Shown: in pieces, positions 50,321-63,715 of the stretch
Layout of the letters: each line of letters begins with the position of its first letter
How positions within the stretch are numbered: position 1 is the stretch's first letter
Assembly: GCA_013399305.1 (NCBI GenBank)
Contig: VXAI01000083.1
Location: 3,124,085 to 3,188,084, forward strand
DNA length: 64,000 bases
Direction of reading: 5' to 3'
Source of the DNA: Rostratula benghalensis
Lineage: Eukaryota; Chordata; Aves; Charadriiformes; Rostratulidae
Program-made: the position numbers and the translations under genes
The notes under the pieces: generated by a model
What the model saw: the letters and a program-made list of their open reading frames with translations, nothing else
Told to the model about the DNA's origin: nothing
Databases searched by the model: none

Positions 50321-52787
50321 TATTGTGTTGAGTCCACTTGTCCCTCGGTTTTCCTTGCTGCATAAGATGTTTGATATGTTTTCAGAGACTTCATCCATAG
50401 AAAGCGTCCCAGTTTCAGTATTTCCTGAGTTTGTTCAAATGCACACATCCTTTTAATCTTTTTCTTACACTAAGAACCATTCCATCTAACACTGACAGAA
50501 AAGCATTTTGCTCTGCTTCAACTTCTCCTGATGAAAGTAGTCCTCCTTTTCCCTGAGGAAATAGTCACTGGAAGTAAGTTGCATATTTTAATGCAGGGTA
50601 CAGGAATGTATCAGCATTTCTGTTCATAAGGCAGTATCTTCTACTCTGCTCTTTGTCAGGATGGGAATACTAAACTGCACTCCCAATTACAAAATCCCAG
50701 TATGGAAGATTCATGCAGCCTTCTGCACCTAGAAAGGCTACAATAATTAACTTCTCAATAAAAGCTGTAATTAATGATTGACAATTTAACATCCCTACTT
50801 TTAACCTTAAATAACAGTCAGGAATTACTGGCTGTCATCTCTTATTTAGCACTGCCAGGTGCAGCACATGTGTTTTCAATCAGGTCATCCCATCTATATC
50901 AGCCACTTACACTATCCATTCATACTGTAGCTGCATCTTTCCCTGCAGAATACTGATGGATTCTTCATTTGAATAATTTATGTCTGAGTTTTATAACTGA
51001 TATTTATCATTTAGTAAAATGAGCTACTGAACAGACCTTAGAAGTGGATCATCTCTAACATTTTCCAGAAAAAAATGTTTCTCTGCTGCTTTGAAAAAAC
51101 ATGAACTGTGCTATACGATATTAAATAGTAGCCACTAAATTGGAGGCTCATCTACACCTTCTTCTAATATTTTCCTCTACAGCCACTTTGTGTCTGGAGA
51201 ATGTCTATTAATTTATTAGGTGTCTGCAGCAGCAGACAGCTGTTAAATAGTTAATAGGGATCTATTGCACTTTGTCCAGCAGTATAACCACATTCTGCCT
51301 AATAAACCCCTCCTGCAGTAAGTAATGATTCTCTCTTTTCTCACACATCTTTCACACTGAATTCACAGTTGTATAGTTATATATTTGACAGTGTACAGAA
51401 GAAAAAGACTGCATGGCTTCTCCATGTAAACTGCTTTCATATCACAAAGCCTGAGAAACTCTCAGGATTGGACAACAGTCCTACCTCAGTATATATATAA
51501 TTTATTAAAAGTTATGAAATCTATTTCCATACTGGAAATGAAGGAAAACCTGAATTGGTCCAGTTTTAACTGGTATCTGGAAGTATCATCAAGAAAAGTA
51601 TTTTCATTGTGAGAAGTTGTTATAGGAGTTGCAAGTCATAGGGCAATGGAGAGAAAGTCAATGGGAAAAGGTTTCTTTTATTGCTACAGTGACCTTAAGA
51701 ATTACTGAGAACAAACTTAATTACAAGACGACTAATTTTGTTGAACTTCAGAGGAGAGCCCAGGAGATCCAAAAGCCACAGAAGAGTACAGAGTCAGCTC
51801 AGAACAATCTCACCCGAGTTCTCAGCTGTGCGATGGCCATTTCTACCACCACAAAGCAGATCAGTCTATATTTCCCAATACCAAATCCACTAAGAACTAT
51901 TTTCAAAAGTCATCTGAGAGAAGAAATGCAGATTTATGATTAGGGTGTAATGAAAGATTTCATCAGTCAAAACCTCCTTTTTGTTTTTCATAAATTAATT
52001 CCCATTTCAATGCTTTTAAAACTGGCATAGTATGTCATAAAATTTGAACTACCTTCAAAAGAATGTAATTATCACTTTAAGTACAACAGGTAACATTTTC
52101 AGCAGTACAGATAACATCTGAGCACTTAAGAGTTTTCCTTGCCCCTTACATTAGGGAAAGCTACTGAATAATCAAAAGTTACACTTGACTGAAAAGCCTT
52201 TGTACAATTTATCATTCATTCAACAAAAATTAAAAGAAATTACAAGTTCCGCATTCTCTCTATATATAATGACAAAATTAGTTTATTTGAGAAGTACTCA
52301 TTCAGTGGATATCATGCATCTACATCCAGGAGTAAATTTTTTTTTATTTTAAAATTCTTCGGTATATCACTAGATGGCATGTTCCCAACTTGTTGGTGAA
52401 CTTCCAGTTAGAATTTTATACAGGAAGATACATGCAAAGACTATTCTGCAGCTAAGGACTGCTAGTAAAGTTAAGACATGTTTTTTAAATCCTCTAATTA
52501 TTAGCCTATTCAATTTCAAATTTAGGAAAAAAGGTTTCAAAACAGACATGAAAATAATGATGTCCAAACCAAGAAAGAGCTCTTCTTACTTGCAGGCAGC
52601 TGGGAAAAAAAAACAAACAAAACCACAACAACATATAGGATGTCTCAAAAAACTGCAATTTGCTTATAATTTCCAAGTCAGCTTTCTTGTCCTGATTGAG
52701 TATGTGTGTTTGAAGTATTTTAAGTGGTTGAAATACAGCAGGATTCAAAGCTTCACAAACTAACATTTTGTTTTATCTTTATTTCAG
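50321..52787. other. Unique noncoding DNA
   Basis: Frames at 51629-51943 (104 codons) and 52374-52763 (129 codons) have no homology I recognise. The latter ends just before the splice acceptor at 52787. Confidence 0.5.
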
Positions 52788-52955
52788 GAAATACATTTGA
52801 TCAGTTGAAAGCCTTGGCTAGATATAAAGGATCATACCGACTGCTATGTTTTTGGGTTTTTTAATATTCTGGTTTTCAAATGGAAGGAGAAGCAGGCAAG
52901 TGAAGACTTTCATTTAGTCAGATCTGGGTCTGGAATAAATAAAAGCATCTGGGGC
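52788..52955 (+). other. Candidate 3'-terminal exon with poly(A) signal
   Basis: A full acceptor is present: CTAAC branch point at 52760-52764, 23-24 bases before the AG, then the T-rich tract TTTTGTTTTATCTTTATTTCAG ending at 52787. One frame is open for 24 codons from the third base (NTFDQLKALARYKGSYRLL and on) to TAA at 52861-52863. Overlapping AATAAA signals lie at 52934-52943, and G/T-rich sequence follows. Acceptor, stop and poly(A) signal are thus in the right order for a short last exon. The phase matches the spare base left by the candidate exon at 20625. I recognise no protein. It may be a last exon, a lncRNA exon or chance. The end coordinate is approximate. Confidence 0.22.
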
Positions 52956-53540
52956 TGAGTATAACCCTTTTGTTATAGATCATCTACACCCAGAATCCTT
53001 CAAGTAGCCCTAACGTTTTTGCTTACCAAACAAGCTTTTTAAGTGTAAAATATTTTGTGATAAATCACTAGCAATAGACAAAAACTCTTTTGAAATGAGT
53101 GTTCAATTGCTTGTTTCCAGCTATTTTTCTGGCAATGTTTATAGCAGATTTAAATGATTGCCTGTGTCAGCTGGTATGGAGAGGCAGGCTGACTCTCACG
53201 TTCAAAAAGACTGCACAAGACATAGAGCCCCTCCACCCAAGTGTAGTCCTTTAGCATTAATCTATTCACATCAGCTTCACCAAACAACAGTGAGCCCTAA
53301 GCTTTTCCACCAGGCTTAAACTTTGCTATTCAGCACGGAGTTTTTACATTAACCTTCATACAATGTGCATCAGCACATGAATGTTTCCCGTGCGGTGAGC
53401 TGACAGCTACACATGCCAAAAAAATCTCGCTTTCCATACAGTCTAACACCAGCAGAACTGCAGGACAAAATTTTTATTTTTCTCATGCACAGCTTGAACC
53501 AGCTGCAGTGCAAGTAGAATAGCCATTCAGTGGTAACGCT

Positions 53541-53610
53541 AAAAAAAAAACGTAAAAAAACAACCAAAAACTACAAACAACACCACCCCCCCTCCCCCCA
53601 AACCACAACA
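53541..53610 (+). repeat. A-rich then C-rich low-complexity tract
   Basis: An A10 run, A7 and CAACCAAAAAC words are followed by a C7-T-C6 run (about 53586-53599). The minus strand therefore has two long G runs that might support a G-quadruplex. Confidence 0.8.
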
Positions 53611-56600
53611 TAGTTTGAGTTATTTGTGAATCCATCGCACATTTTGGTCACAAGGAGATCAGTCACAGGTAGGAAGATTCTTCCACCTTGAATGCTTACT
53701 TGACACCATTGGGTAGCATGTTGTATAGAACTCCTCTGCTGAACCAATGTGATGGTAGAAATCTATACAGAAGCTGTTTTAGATTGCTCAGAGGGCATGT
53801 TGCTGAGATTTCTTTATTGAAGTCACAAGTTTCCTTTTGCGTGCATATATTTCCTAACACTTCCTGAAGTTTGTCACTTTGAAGGCTTTCAGTGAATTCT
53901 TACTAAAATGAATTTGGCATCTTTTGCCTCAGCTTTAATCCTTTTTTTTTTTTTTTCCTCATGGGTATCCAGAATTAAACACTGTGACAGGCAAAATAAT
54001 AACAAAAAAAATAGATATAAAAGAATAACTGTTTCCTCTTTACAATCTACCCACTCTTCCCCACAAAATCTAACAAGTAACATCAGAGCAGCTTTTCAGT
54101 GTTTTCAGAATACTCTGCACCCTCTGAAATTTAAAAAGTTAGAAGCTGTTTCTAGGTTAAGCCTGTAATATTTTTTTAAGTAAACTTAACCTGTGTGTAG
54201 CAAACAGACAATTGTCTTAGGGCTACAAACCTTAAATCTCTAAAATACAGCTTAATGAGAGAATTTTAGACCTGCTAGTAAAAACTTCCAAAAGAGAAAT
54301 AAAAAAAAAGGGTGCCTTAAGTTCTCACCTCTTGTTACACTTTGATTCACAAAGGGCTTTATTAAACACCTGAAGAAATGAATAGTTTGCAAACTGCTCA
54401 GAGAATGTTACACGGTACCTTGGATTAGAACTCTTCAATGAGACAGTCAGATGCAAACAGTTGGTTTATTGATTCTACCCATATTCAGATTAGCATAAAA
54501 GCACTGAAAACATCTAGCCTAGCTGAGTTCATGAACACATCCACCTTTCTCTGACTGCATTGTAGCCCAAACTTAAGCACATCCCTTTCTGGGCACACAT
54601 CAGAGTCACAGCCCCCTGTGGTATCACTTCATTATTCCTAAAGATCGGTACTCACAGTACTTCTTCCCCCTAGCAGAAAGTCAGACTTCTCTCACTCCTA
54701 GAGAACTCTAGTCCACTCTTTTCCAAAGGGGAACCCCTACATCAGCTTCTCATCTCTTGCTGGTTTCTTCTTTTTCAGTAATTCTTGCTCATTTTCAAAC
54801 GAAACTTCTTTCCATTTATATGAGAGACTCAAAGAGCAGGTCCTTCTAGCCTTTTGTTCTCTCATACGTGACATGCAATAGCTTCTTATTTTCCCCTCAC
54901 ACGCAGAGGTATAGGTTAGTTTCTGTTAGAAATAGCATTGTCCTTTTGAACAGAAACTATAAAAATGCAGTAATGTGGAAATTTTAAGATAAGCATAATT
55001 ATGCAAGGATATAAATTTATATATTACATTCTCTACACACATACATGCAAGTAGATCATACCAAGTTCCAGCTTTTTCACACATAATTTGAGTTGCAGAA
55101 TTAAAAAACACTTTAAATTTATACACGAATGCATCAAAATGAAATATTTGCCTTTGGATAGCATTCTTAAAAATAGAAGGGAATTGGCTCTATGCAACAT
55201 TATTCCAAACATTTCAAAACTACAGAAAAATACTAAACGCAGGAATTAGATTCATCCCTGCAGTGGGAAGTTACATGATGCTGGATAGTGCAGTACAGAC
55301 TCATATAGAACTAAAGCACTACTGGTGTTCTGTTATAGTGTGGGCACTTTAATTCTCGCACAAGTCAAACCTGTGTCTTGTTTTTGCTTCATTTCCATCA
55401 ACAAGACTTATCCTCTCTTGAGGGTAATTGAAAAATTACTTTTGGTATTGGTAGTGTCTTTTGCAGGAGCTGATGTTTTCCTACCCATCTGCTATACCCC
55501 TCCTCGCTTCAGTTGCATGATGAGGATCACAAAGAAGGAATGATTTACTCAATGGTCATCACTACGGAAAGCCTAGTTCAGCTTCTGCTCCATCAAGAAG
55601 GGTCTCAAACCAACACAATGCTGTCCTCACTGGTAGCCTCCAAAGCTGAAGATGAAAAGTTTTGATTCCACAATGAATAAAACCTCAACATACATACTAA
55701 ATCAAGCAGCACTGATAAGACACGACTCCAGACAGAGACAAAGTGCAAAGAACTGAACCAGAATATAGCCTCTATCAATACAAAACTAAGACAAACTGTG
55801 TACATACGAATTATTGCATAATCCAGACTACATCAGGGCCATAAAGGAAGCCTCTTCCTTTCTGACCACTGTGAAACCAGTACAATAGAGTAGGCTTTCT
55901 ATGATTTTAAGTCCACCAAATTAGGTTATTTGCTGGTATTTTAGGGATGAAACAGAAGGATCATCAAGTATTTAATGCAGAATGCACCTATAAACATCTG
56001 CAACTGTATTGCACTGTTACTCAACAATGTTAAATCTGTAGAAGAAAATTCTACGTAATTTAATCTCCTTCTGTCAAATATTTACTTTTACAAATAAGTA
56101 GTTACTTTCAAGTGAAACAGTGTCTGCACACACTCAACAATGGCAATGCTACGAAGTCAAGCAGAACTTTTATTATCAAGCAATGAGCTCATGGGCAGTT
56201 TAGCACAATTAATACATGGCAAAAATCAGGCAATCATGGAAAGCCAATATAAGGGAAAAGATTATGCACATAGGGATAGCAGGGTGTTAGACAGAGATGC
56301 CTGCACATCTCTATGTGCCTTATGAAGAATTTTTACATTTCTCATACTAAATGGAAGGGGAAAGGTAGAGACCAAGCACAGAATGCTGACCAGACATGCA
56401 TTTTATCACATCTGATAGCTCCAGGGCTTCATAATCTACTGGAGAGGAACTGCAAATAACTATTCAGGGTATCAAACATTGGACAACACTCACTAATCCT
56501 CAGTTATAAGGGTTCATTGGCACTTCCCACAGTCCCTTTGGAAGCCCTTGAAATCCATCCCAGTCACTTAGCTACGTGGTGCTGGAAAGGATTTTGGTTG

Positions 56601-56634
56601 TGTGCCATACATGGCTGTATAACCTTTTCTGGTC

Positions 56635-56690
56635 AAAAAAACCCAACCCAAAACCCAAGAAACACAAAACCCACAAAAAACCAACAACAA
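56635..56690 (+). repeat. AACCC/AAACC-rich tract
   Basis: Low-complexity sequence of AACCC-like units, telomere-like in composition but not in register. The two overlapping plus-strand frames here are artefacts of it. Confidence 0.8.
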
Positions 56691-58426
56691 TTCTCATGTG
56701 GAAGCACAGGAGCCAAATTCATACCCAGACTTTTATGAGAAGAGGCAAACTAATCTAGCACGCAAAATCATTCCTGTGTGGTAGGTAGAAAGCAAGAATG
56801 CAAAACCTAACTGGCTAATTAGACTTACACTGTACTGCTTCTCTTCTGAGAAAATCTACCCTTCGGCAAATCAACCACTGGCGTCTTTTTAATTGTAAGA
56901 ATCAGCTGGCAAGAGTGGACACTTAAATGTAGTTGTGAATGTTTAGTAGCAAGAAAAGAAGAAATAAAGGCATTTTGGATAAGTTGGGATTATATTTAAT
57001 TAGAGCCATATATAACAGATCACTGGGGATATAAACACTGACAAATCATCCTGTTTCTGGCTGGGACAAATCTGCTTGATCAACGACCAGAATGGTAGGC
57101 CTGGACCCATCAGGAGATTTAGGACAGCAAATTCTCTTAATCTTTGTTTTGGCATCTACTGCCAGCTAAATATTTACACTTTTGGAGGACTCCGGGGAAT
57201 CGCAATGTAATCTTGTTACTCTCTCTCCAAACTATTTCTGCACCCACGAAACACTCCTTAATTATCACATAACTACCAGTCTGTTAATACACCCAGCAGA
57301 GGTCAATGTTTTAATAGCAGTAGTAGTTTAAAAATCAAAGGAAAAAAGAATTAATATTAAATGCAATTAAATTAAGACAGTTTTGAACTAATTCTTCTCA
57401 CAGGAAAGTTACACAGCAGAAATTCATGAAAGGTAAAGGCCGAAACACAAAGCTACAGATAGGTCTTGCTGTTTTCATTAATAAGTATGATAATACTAAG
57501 AATTCCTTTCTTAAGCTTTATTGCTATCAATAGTTTAAAAGAGGCTTCTCACTTACTTGGCACACAAAAGCCCCAGAAGCAGTAAATACTCAAAAAACAT
57601 GAACTCATTTTGTGCAAACCCACAGAATGACGTACTTACAGTCACGATAGAGAGGATTCACACAAAAAAACCCTCGATTCTGGCAACTTCAGATGCAAAG
57701 CCTAAAGACTAATTTCTCCTTGATGTCAAGAAACATGATTCCAAGAGAGATGACACATTAAAGAAAGAGAAATTTGGCTTTTAATTTCAGTAGCGCAGAT
57801 GAATTGGAGTCTTTTTAAAAGTCATTATTTAGGTAAAACTTCTGCGTGCATATTCTTCAAATTCCTATCTCTTATTTTAATGAGTCAGAAGGAAAAATAT
57901 TTGATACAGGGAACCATTTTTTCAAAATTAGGCTCATTCATGGATGCCAAAATGCTCTTCTATGTTCAAGTTATGTCATAAATGTACTGCAGAGTTCAAT
58001 TTTAACTTGGATTAGCCACACAATTTAAAACCTGCTGGTATTATTTTCAGGACTTTTCTGAGGGACTTTAGGTAATCAGGAGAAAAATCATAAAAAAGGT
58101 ATAACGGAAACACAGGAGATGTATTCATGACCATTGTGAATAGAGGTGCATATCAATTTGTTCCTGTGACTGAGCTATGAGTGAAATCCAATTTGCCCGG
58201 GTTTCATTGTGTAAAACAGGTGAAGAGAAAATAAATTTTTTCTACAATAAATCATTTTTCCATACTAGAGGAAAATCAAATTCGGAGTAAAAAAATAATA
58301 TAAAAATTCAAAAAAGCTGATACTAAACTAATGAAAACTAGACAGACAAAATCAAAATAAAGCACTGACATATTTTGTCACAGTTGTAAAGGCATCTTTT
58401 AAAGCTTGTCCCCTTCTGTAGATCAC

Positions 58427-58460
58427 AAAAAAAAAAAAAAAAAAAAACAAACCAACAACA
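58427..58460 (+). repeat. Poly(A) run (A21) with CAAACC tail
   Basis: A21 followed by CAAACCAACAACA. It resembles the other A/C tracts. Confidence 0.85.
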
Positions 58461-60381
58461 GAGGTGCTATCCTTTGCATGCTACCGGTAGCTTGTTCTTT
58501 CTTCAGTTTTTGTTGTGCCTTGAAACCTAATGAATTAGGTTTAAAGGTTAATTAGTTTCTCCTATAATTCTAGTCAAATGCAAAACTACGGGTTCTCAAG
58601 CAAATAGGGAGATATCCCTCCAATTATTATTGTAAATGCAAGTCAGTGGAATACTCCAAATATCTCTGTTCTTTTTCTTTGGCATGCAGACAGGCTACAA
58701 CATCGTAACTACTTATTGCAGAGTAGCTCCAATGCCAGAGTTGTGTCCAGACACAATCTATACAAGACAGAAAATCTGATTTACAGAATGGACTAATGAG
58801 CTAGGGTCTGTACTCCTTGGAAAAGCTACAAAACGATTCAGAAGCTATGTTTTGTACAAGGTCAAAGAAATGTAAATCCCCTAGACCAATATACTCAATA
58901 TAGATCATTACAAAATAAATTAAGGACTACAGAATTATTCCTTGTTCTGAGTGACTATGAGTAGAAACATCGCTCTTGCAATCCAATAAAGACTGGTCAC
59001 AAGGTAATGTAAGAAGAATCAGCATAATGGTAGAATAAACTTTTTGCAGGAAAGCCACTATACAATAATATTACTAAGATTAGAGTTTAAGTTAATAACA
59101 CTATTTGATGGCATTAGTCATTCAAGCAATGTTCAATTATCACAGTAATCTCTGTTATGCAGGATGATATTTTCTGTTTTAATGGAACAGCATGGAAGTC
59201 CAACTTTTCTGTTGTTGTTGTTATTAGTTTCACAAAGTAATCTTCTTTTAAATGCTGTGAATTTTACTCTTCCATGACTGGGTATATTTGGTAGAGATGT
59301 CAGTGATATGCAGAAATGTAGAAATAATAGAGCAAAAATTGCTTGATGCAGTGGACAAATTCCATGATTGACTCTTTTTGCATCTCTAAATATATACATA
59401 ACCAGGCCAAGCACTTTCAAAAAAACCAGTTCTTTAAAATGTTAATTTTGTTTACCAGCAGAGACATGTTTCTTTGAAAAAGATGATGTCTCTTAAATAG
59501 GTATCTTTATCTCTCCTACCATAGAGGGTTTCTATTCAATTGTGCAGATAATATTTTAGTGCAGTTATACTTCCTGCATATACCTTCCTCTTAAACGCTA
59601 GCGTAAGATGTATTCTCCCCAAGACATACATGTATTACTCCAGCTGAAGCAAACAGGACATTGTTTCTAATCAAGGAAAGACCTTGCTGAAATGAAGGTT
59701 AAAAGATTAGAAAGATGAATACCAAGCTAAAGAAAAATGGAACAAATACTTGGCACATATGAGCCATTACTTAGAAATCATCTGCAAGATGAACAGCAGA
59801 GAGACATTTTTCCATTAATATATTTTCTTGAAGGGAAAGTTGAAACAAGAAAGTAACAGTCCTGTTTCTTTGTTGGTTTAATTCCATGAACTAGGTATAA
59901 CGTTTCTATTTGCAGAAATTGAGAATATTCATCTGAAGCTACAGTTGTTGTGTTAGTTGCCCTTTAAGGAAGTGCTAAGATGGAGAAGCAGCTGCCTCTC
60001 CTGTTTCCTAGTATTGTTTCATGTTCTATTCATATTTATAGCTCCTCACACCCTCAAACTAAAAAGGCAGTATAAAACAAGTGAGGGCTAATAATACAGA
60101 GTTCTATCATGTATCGAAAGAGTGTTTACATTACAACATATAAGCTGCAAGAAAGCATAATCAGTTACTTGGCATAACATGCAAATAATCTGTTCCATTG
60201 CTGTAGAAATATCTTCAGCCAGACTGTAAAATTAATGCAATGGTCAGAATACACATTACTCTTCAAACAAAAATATTAGACATCTGTGCTTGCAAAATAT
60301 CATTTCCCAATTCATCAAAAACAGTTTCTTTCTCAGAGGCTCACGTTATACAAATTTCCATGTTATTTTTGGTCCCTGATA

Positions 60382-60389
60382 TGACGTCA
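60382..60389. promoter_or_regulatory. Full palindromic CRE motif
   Basis: TGACGTCA, the consensus for CREB/ATF factors, stands in a CpG-poor neighbourhood and is followed by CCCCC. Binding is not implied. Confidence 0.35.
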
Positions 60390-63149
60390 CCCCCTTGATT
60401 TCCACAGTACTGCAATTTTTCTGTTATATTCTTAAATTGTCATAATAAGACCCAACGCAGTACATACAACAGTTTTCAGACAGTTTATGAACCAGTGAAA
60501 AAGGCATGTTCTTAGAAGTATTGCCTGTGTTCTAGATTTCCAATATTTTATAGCATCACAATTTAAAGAAAAAATAATAGAAGATTTATCATTATATGCT
60601 TAATTTACAGAATAATTTATTTAGATATTGCATGAAAATCCTGCCAATTCTATCCTGCCAATTCTATCCTTTTATGTCCTGCTATGTTTGAATAGATTCA
60701 GTCAAAACAAACTTTACTACACATTCATAAAGGAAGAGAAATCTAGACGTGGTTGGGGGCTTACCGAAGAGTTTTGCTCTATGGTCCTGTGTCACAGTCA
60801 GTAATCAAAAAAATCCCCAAGTAACAACCGCTAATTTTAGTGCATTATGCTACATAGCCTCATGGCTTGCAGAGAGGTGACAAGCAGCTGTATTCCATAC
60901 TACATTTAAAAGTTTTAGCATATAAAAACTGTAGTGACATCGTTACTTTTATTTACTAGGAAAATAAGTTTTGTAGTGCACGTTTATGAAATTAAATTCT
61001 ATCTACGGCAATCACCAATTTATTTCCATGGTATCACTGCTAACACTGAATTTAGCTTTCATGGAAACAACTTTTGACAGCAGCGTGGTTTATTTTGTTG
61101 AAAAAGAATCAGTGGCCAGTTGACAGCCCTGCCTTCTGCAGGGTGGGCAATGCATACTTGTGTAAGTTCCTTCCATCAATATGGGCAGAGTACAATCAAA
61201 CACCACAAGGCATCTCTTGTGATCCAAGGTTCAGTTTTGCCTCAGCCATTAATGGTTTTTTTGCTGTCAGGCCATGGAAATATAAGCATATCAGTATTGC
61301 AGTTATCCTAAGCAATATAAGCATCCTTCGGCAAGACCCTGAATTAAAGGCTCATATACTAAGTTAGTATTAAGTTAATTCTAATCTTTACAGAACTTCA
61401 CACAAATATTCTCTTTAGTTTTCTTTCATACTTACGGCTGGGTGGAATCAAAAACTGCCATTTATAAGTTTATATTTGGTCTTCATCATGAAAGCATGTG
61501 TAAAAATGCTAAAAGATAAACTCACATGCAGTTTTCGGCTCCGTTCGATCTTTTCTGGGTACTTAATAGCTTGTAAGAATGTTGATTGGGACAAAATCTT
61601 ACTTCAGTGTGATGATATATTTGCGTTTCTTATTCTCTATTGACAGTATATTGACAAGACACTCTGCTACAGTACTCATGATCATACAGTATACTGTAAT
61701 ATCATGTGTAATTGGATGCACTGTACTTAGAACCAATAGTAATTTAGTCATGGACTGGAATTTTAATTGCTTTCTTCGAGTAATTTTGATCATATTGACA
61801 ATTTCAGCTGTCTTAGTCTACTCATGTTTTTCTGTAATACAATTTTATTTTTTATTGACATAAACACCCTATAATGAATTTAGCTAGCCATGAGGTCTAT
61901 TTAATCCTTATTCAAATTTAAGTATTTTTTAAAAAAGGCAAAAACTTGAATCAGTAACTCAACATGCAAAGTACCTTAGTACAGTGACATTTTGTATAGT
62001 TTTGCATTTTTAAAAGCATAATCTATATTCATTGTCACATGAATTATAGTAGAATGGTTTTCCATGCTGGATAAACAAGGAAAATACTACCTTATCTGAT
62101 TAAGGCTCATCCTAAGGCCTGAAGTCTTTCACTACGAGGTACAAATTAGCTTCCTGACTCACCATGAAAACATGAATACAGAAGGTATGAGGTCAGGCAC
62201 TACAAGTCCTCATTCCTCTTTCATCCCCTGCCATGGAAGGAGACAGGATATCAGGGACTAGACAAGTCTTTGCTTTTGCCCAGTACAGTTCTGGTTTTGT
62301 GCTCAGAGGAAGCCTCACTTAATGAATAGCAAATACATTTATTGTTCACAGAAGGAATTGGGCAGGGGAGATCAGCTCAGAGGATGTCCTGAAATCAGAG
62401 ATCATCTCCTTTGGGGTGACTTAGGAGTCAGCTGCTGTCTCTATGAAATTCTCAGTCCCTGCTCACTATAGAAAGAGGCAGATTTCCTAAGTGCAATCTT
62501 TGTGACTAATATTTTGTTTCATTCTCTGGAGGACATGGATCAAGACTTTTATTGCTGATGCTTGAGGTATCTAAGGTGGCTCTGAGGCCCTCAATCATAT
62601 CTGCTGGTAATCCAGACTTTACTGAAGGCAAAGAAAACTCAGTGGGAAGTGAATGACCAAAACACACAGGGAGACAGGCAGAAGGAAATATTAGTTGGAA
62701 GGGTTATAATACCCTCACTTGTAGACTCGAAAAAAAGAAAAAAAATTCTGGAGTATTTGATTACCTATAATAACAAGGCAAATAATCTGAAGAACAGAAC
62801 CTGTTTATAAACCTCTTCAGAACTAGGGTGATTTTAGATCCAAGTTTTGTTTGGTGTAGAGCTCTACATATGAAGAATCAGTAATTCAACTTCCTCAACA
62901 CTGAATCCATAACATTCATTGCTGCTTGACAAAACAAATAAACAAACGAACAGAAAACTCCCAGTGGCTAACCCAATCAACTCAGTATGGAAATACAATG
63001 CATCAAGGAAAAATAAGAAAGTACAAGACTGCCCTCTGCACTCAGAGGGCATAGGGAGAGGTAGTCAATGACTGCAGAGGTGCTAAACAGAACAGAAGCA
63101 GCTGGGGGTAGGGAGGATTTATTTTAAAGGATCAAAGCACCACAATAAA
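60390..63149. other. Unique noncoding DNA
   Basis: GC content rises somewhat from about 62100. A patch at 62190-62480 may be an old unrecognised repeat. No gene is seen. A 14-bp tandem duplication lies at 60638-60665. Confidence 0.5.
60638..60665 (+). repeat. 14-bp tandem duplication
   Basis: ATCCTGCCAATTCT occurs twice in direct succession with no mismatch, and a third partial ATCC follows. Confidence 0.95.
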
Positions 63150-63185
63150 ATTGGAAGGACTTGTAAAAGATGATCCAGCTCGACT
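63150..63185 (-). mobile_element. Possible decayed CR1 3' fragment
   Basis: TTGGAAGGACTTGTAAAAGATG and the following ATCCAG align with the TTGGAAGGGACCTTGAAAGATCATCCAG segment of the CR1 copy 600 bp downstream, allowing one gap and a few mismatches. Similarity fades on both sides. If real, it is an old, mostly eroded copy in the same orientation; a chance match is possible. Confidence 0.3.
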
Positions 63186-63699
63186 AGGCAGCATCATTGA
63201 CATTCAAAGCACTCTGCCAAGACCCTAACTTGTTCATAAAGACTTTGGCTGAGAAATCCAGAAAACATGCCAGTGAACAAAGCAGGGCTATTCTGTCCCT
63301 CTGTTCTTAGCCCTAGGCCACTCTGACAAGCCTTTGGGATAGCCCACCATTTCTTTTGAAATCTCATCAGCCATTTGTACACTTACTGCTTTTAGCCATT
63401 CAGATTACGCCAGTTTGCAACAGTGTAGTTCCATTCTTTTTGCTCTCATGTCAACCTGGGATTCTAAATATCACCATTGGGATGTCCTCCTGGTGGTGGA
63501 ACTAACATGACCGGTAGCAAAGTATCTCCACATCTTTCTATTTTCTATGAAGTCTGCTACATTACTGCATTTTAACACATTCTTCAAACGTATTCCTAAA
63601 GATCCCAAAGAGATATATCTGGTAGGAATCTCGGGACTTTATTCCATTTATGTGGTAAGCATCAGATCTGCACACAATTGCTACCAGAGGAAAAATAAC
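63186..63699. other. Unique noncoding DNA left of CR1
   Basis: Nothing recognised. This is the sequence into which the CR1 3' end was inserted. Confidence 0.5.
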
Positions 63700-63715
63700 A
63701 CAGAATCACAGAATC
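63700..63715 (-). repeat. CR1 3' terminal (ATTCTGTG)2
   Basis: Two perfect 8-bp units mark the 3' terminus where target-primed reverse transcription began. Confidence 0.92.

Larger units (their letters stand above)
52956..60381. other. Long unique noncoding stretch
   Basis: A/C-rich or C-rich tracts lie at 53541-53610 and 56635-56690, a T15 run at 53942-53956, an A21 run at 58427-58447 and a GCTACCGGTAGC palindrome near 58482. GC-richer sequence at about 54540-54760 has no identity I can assign. No gene is recognised. Confidence 0.55.

Noticed and set aside
52374..52763. 129-codon plus-strand frame just before the splice acceptor at 52787
   Set aside because: It has Lys-rich low-complexity segments from A-rich DNA and no recognisable domain.
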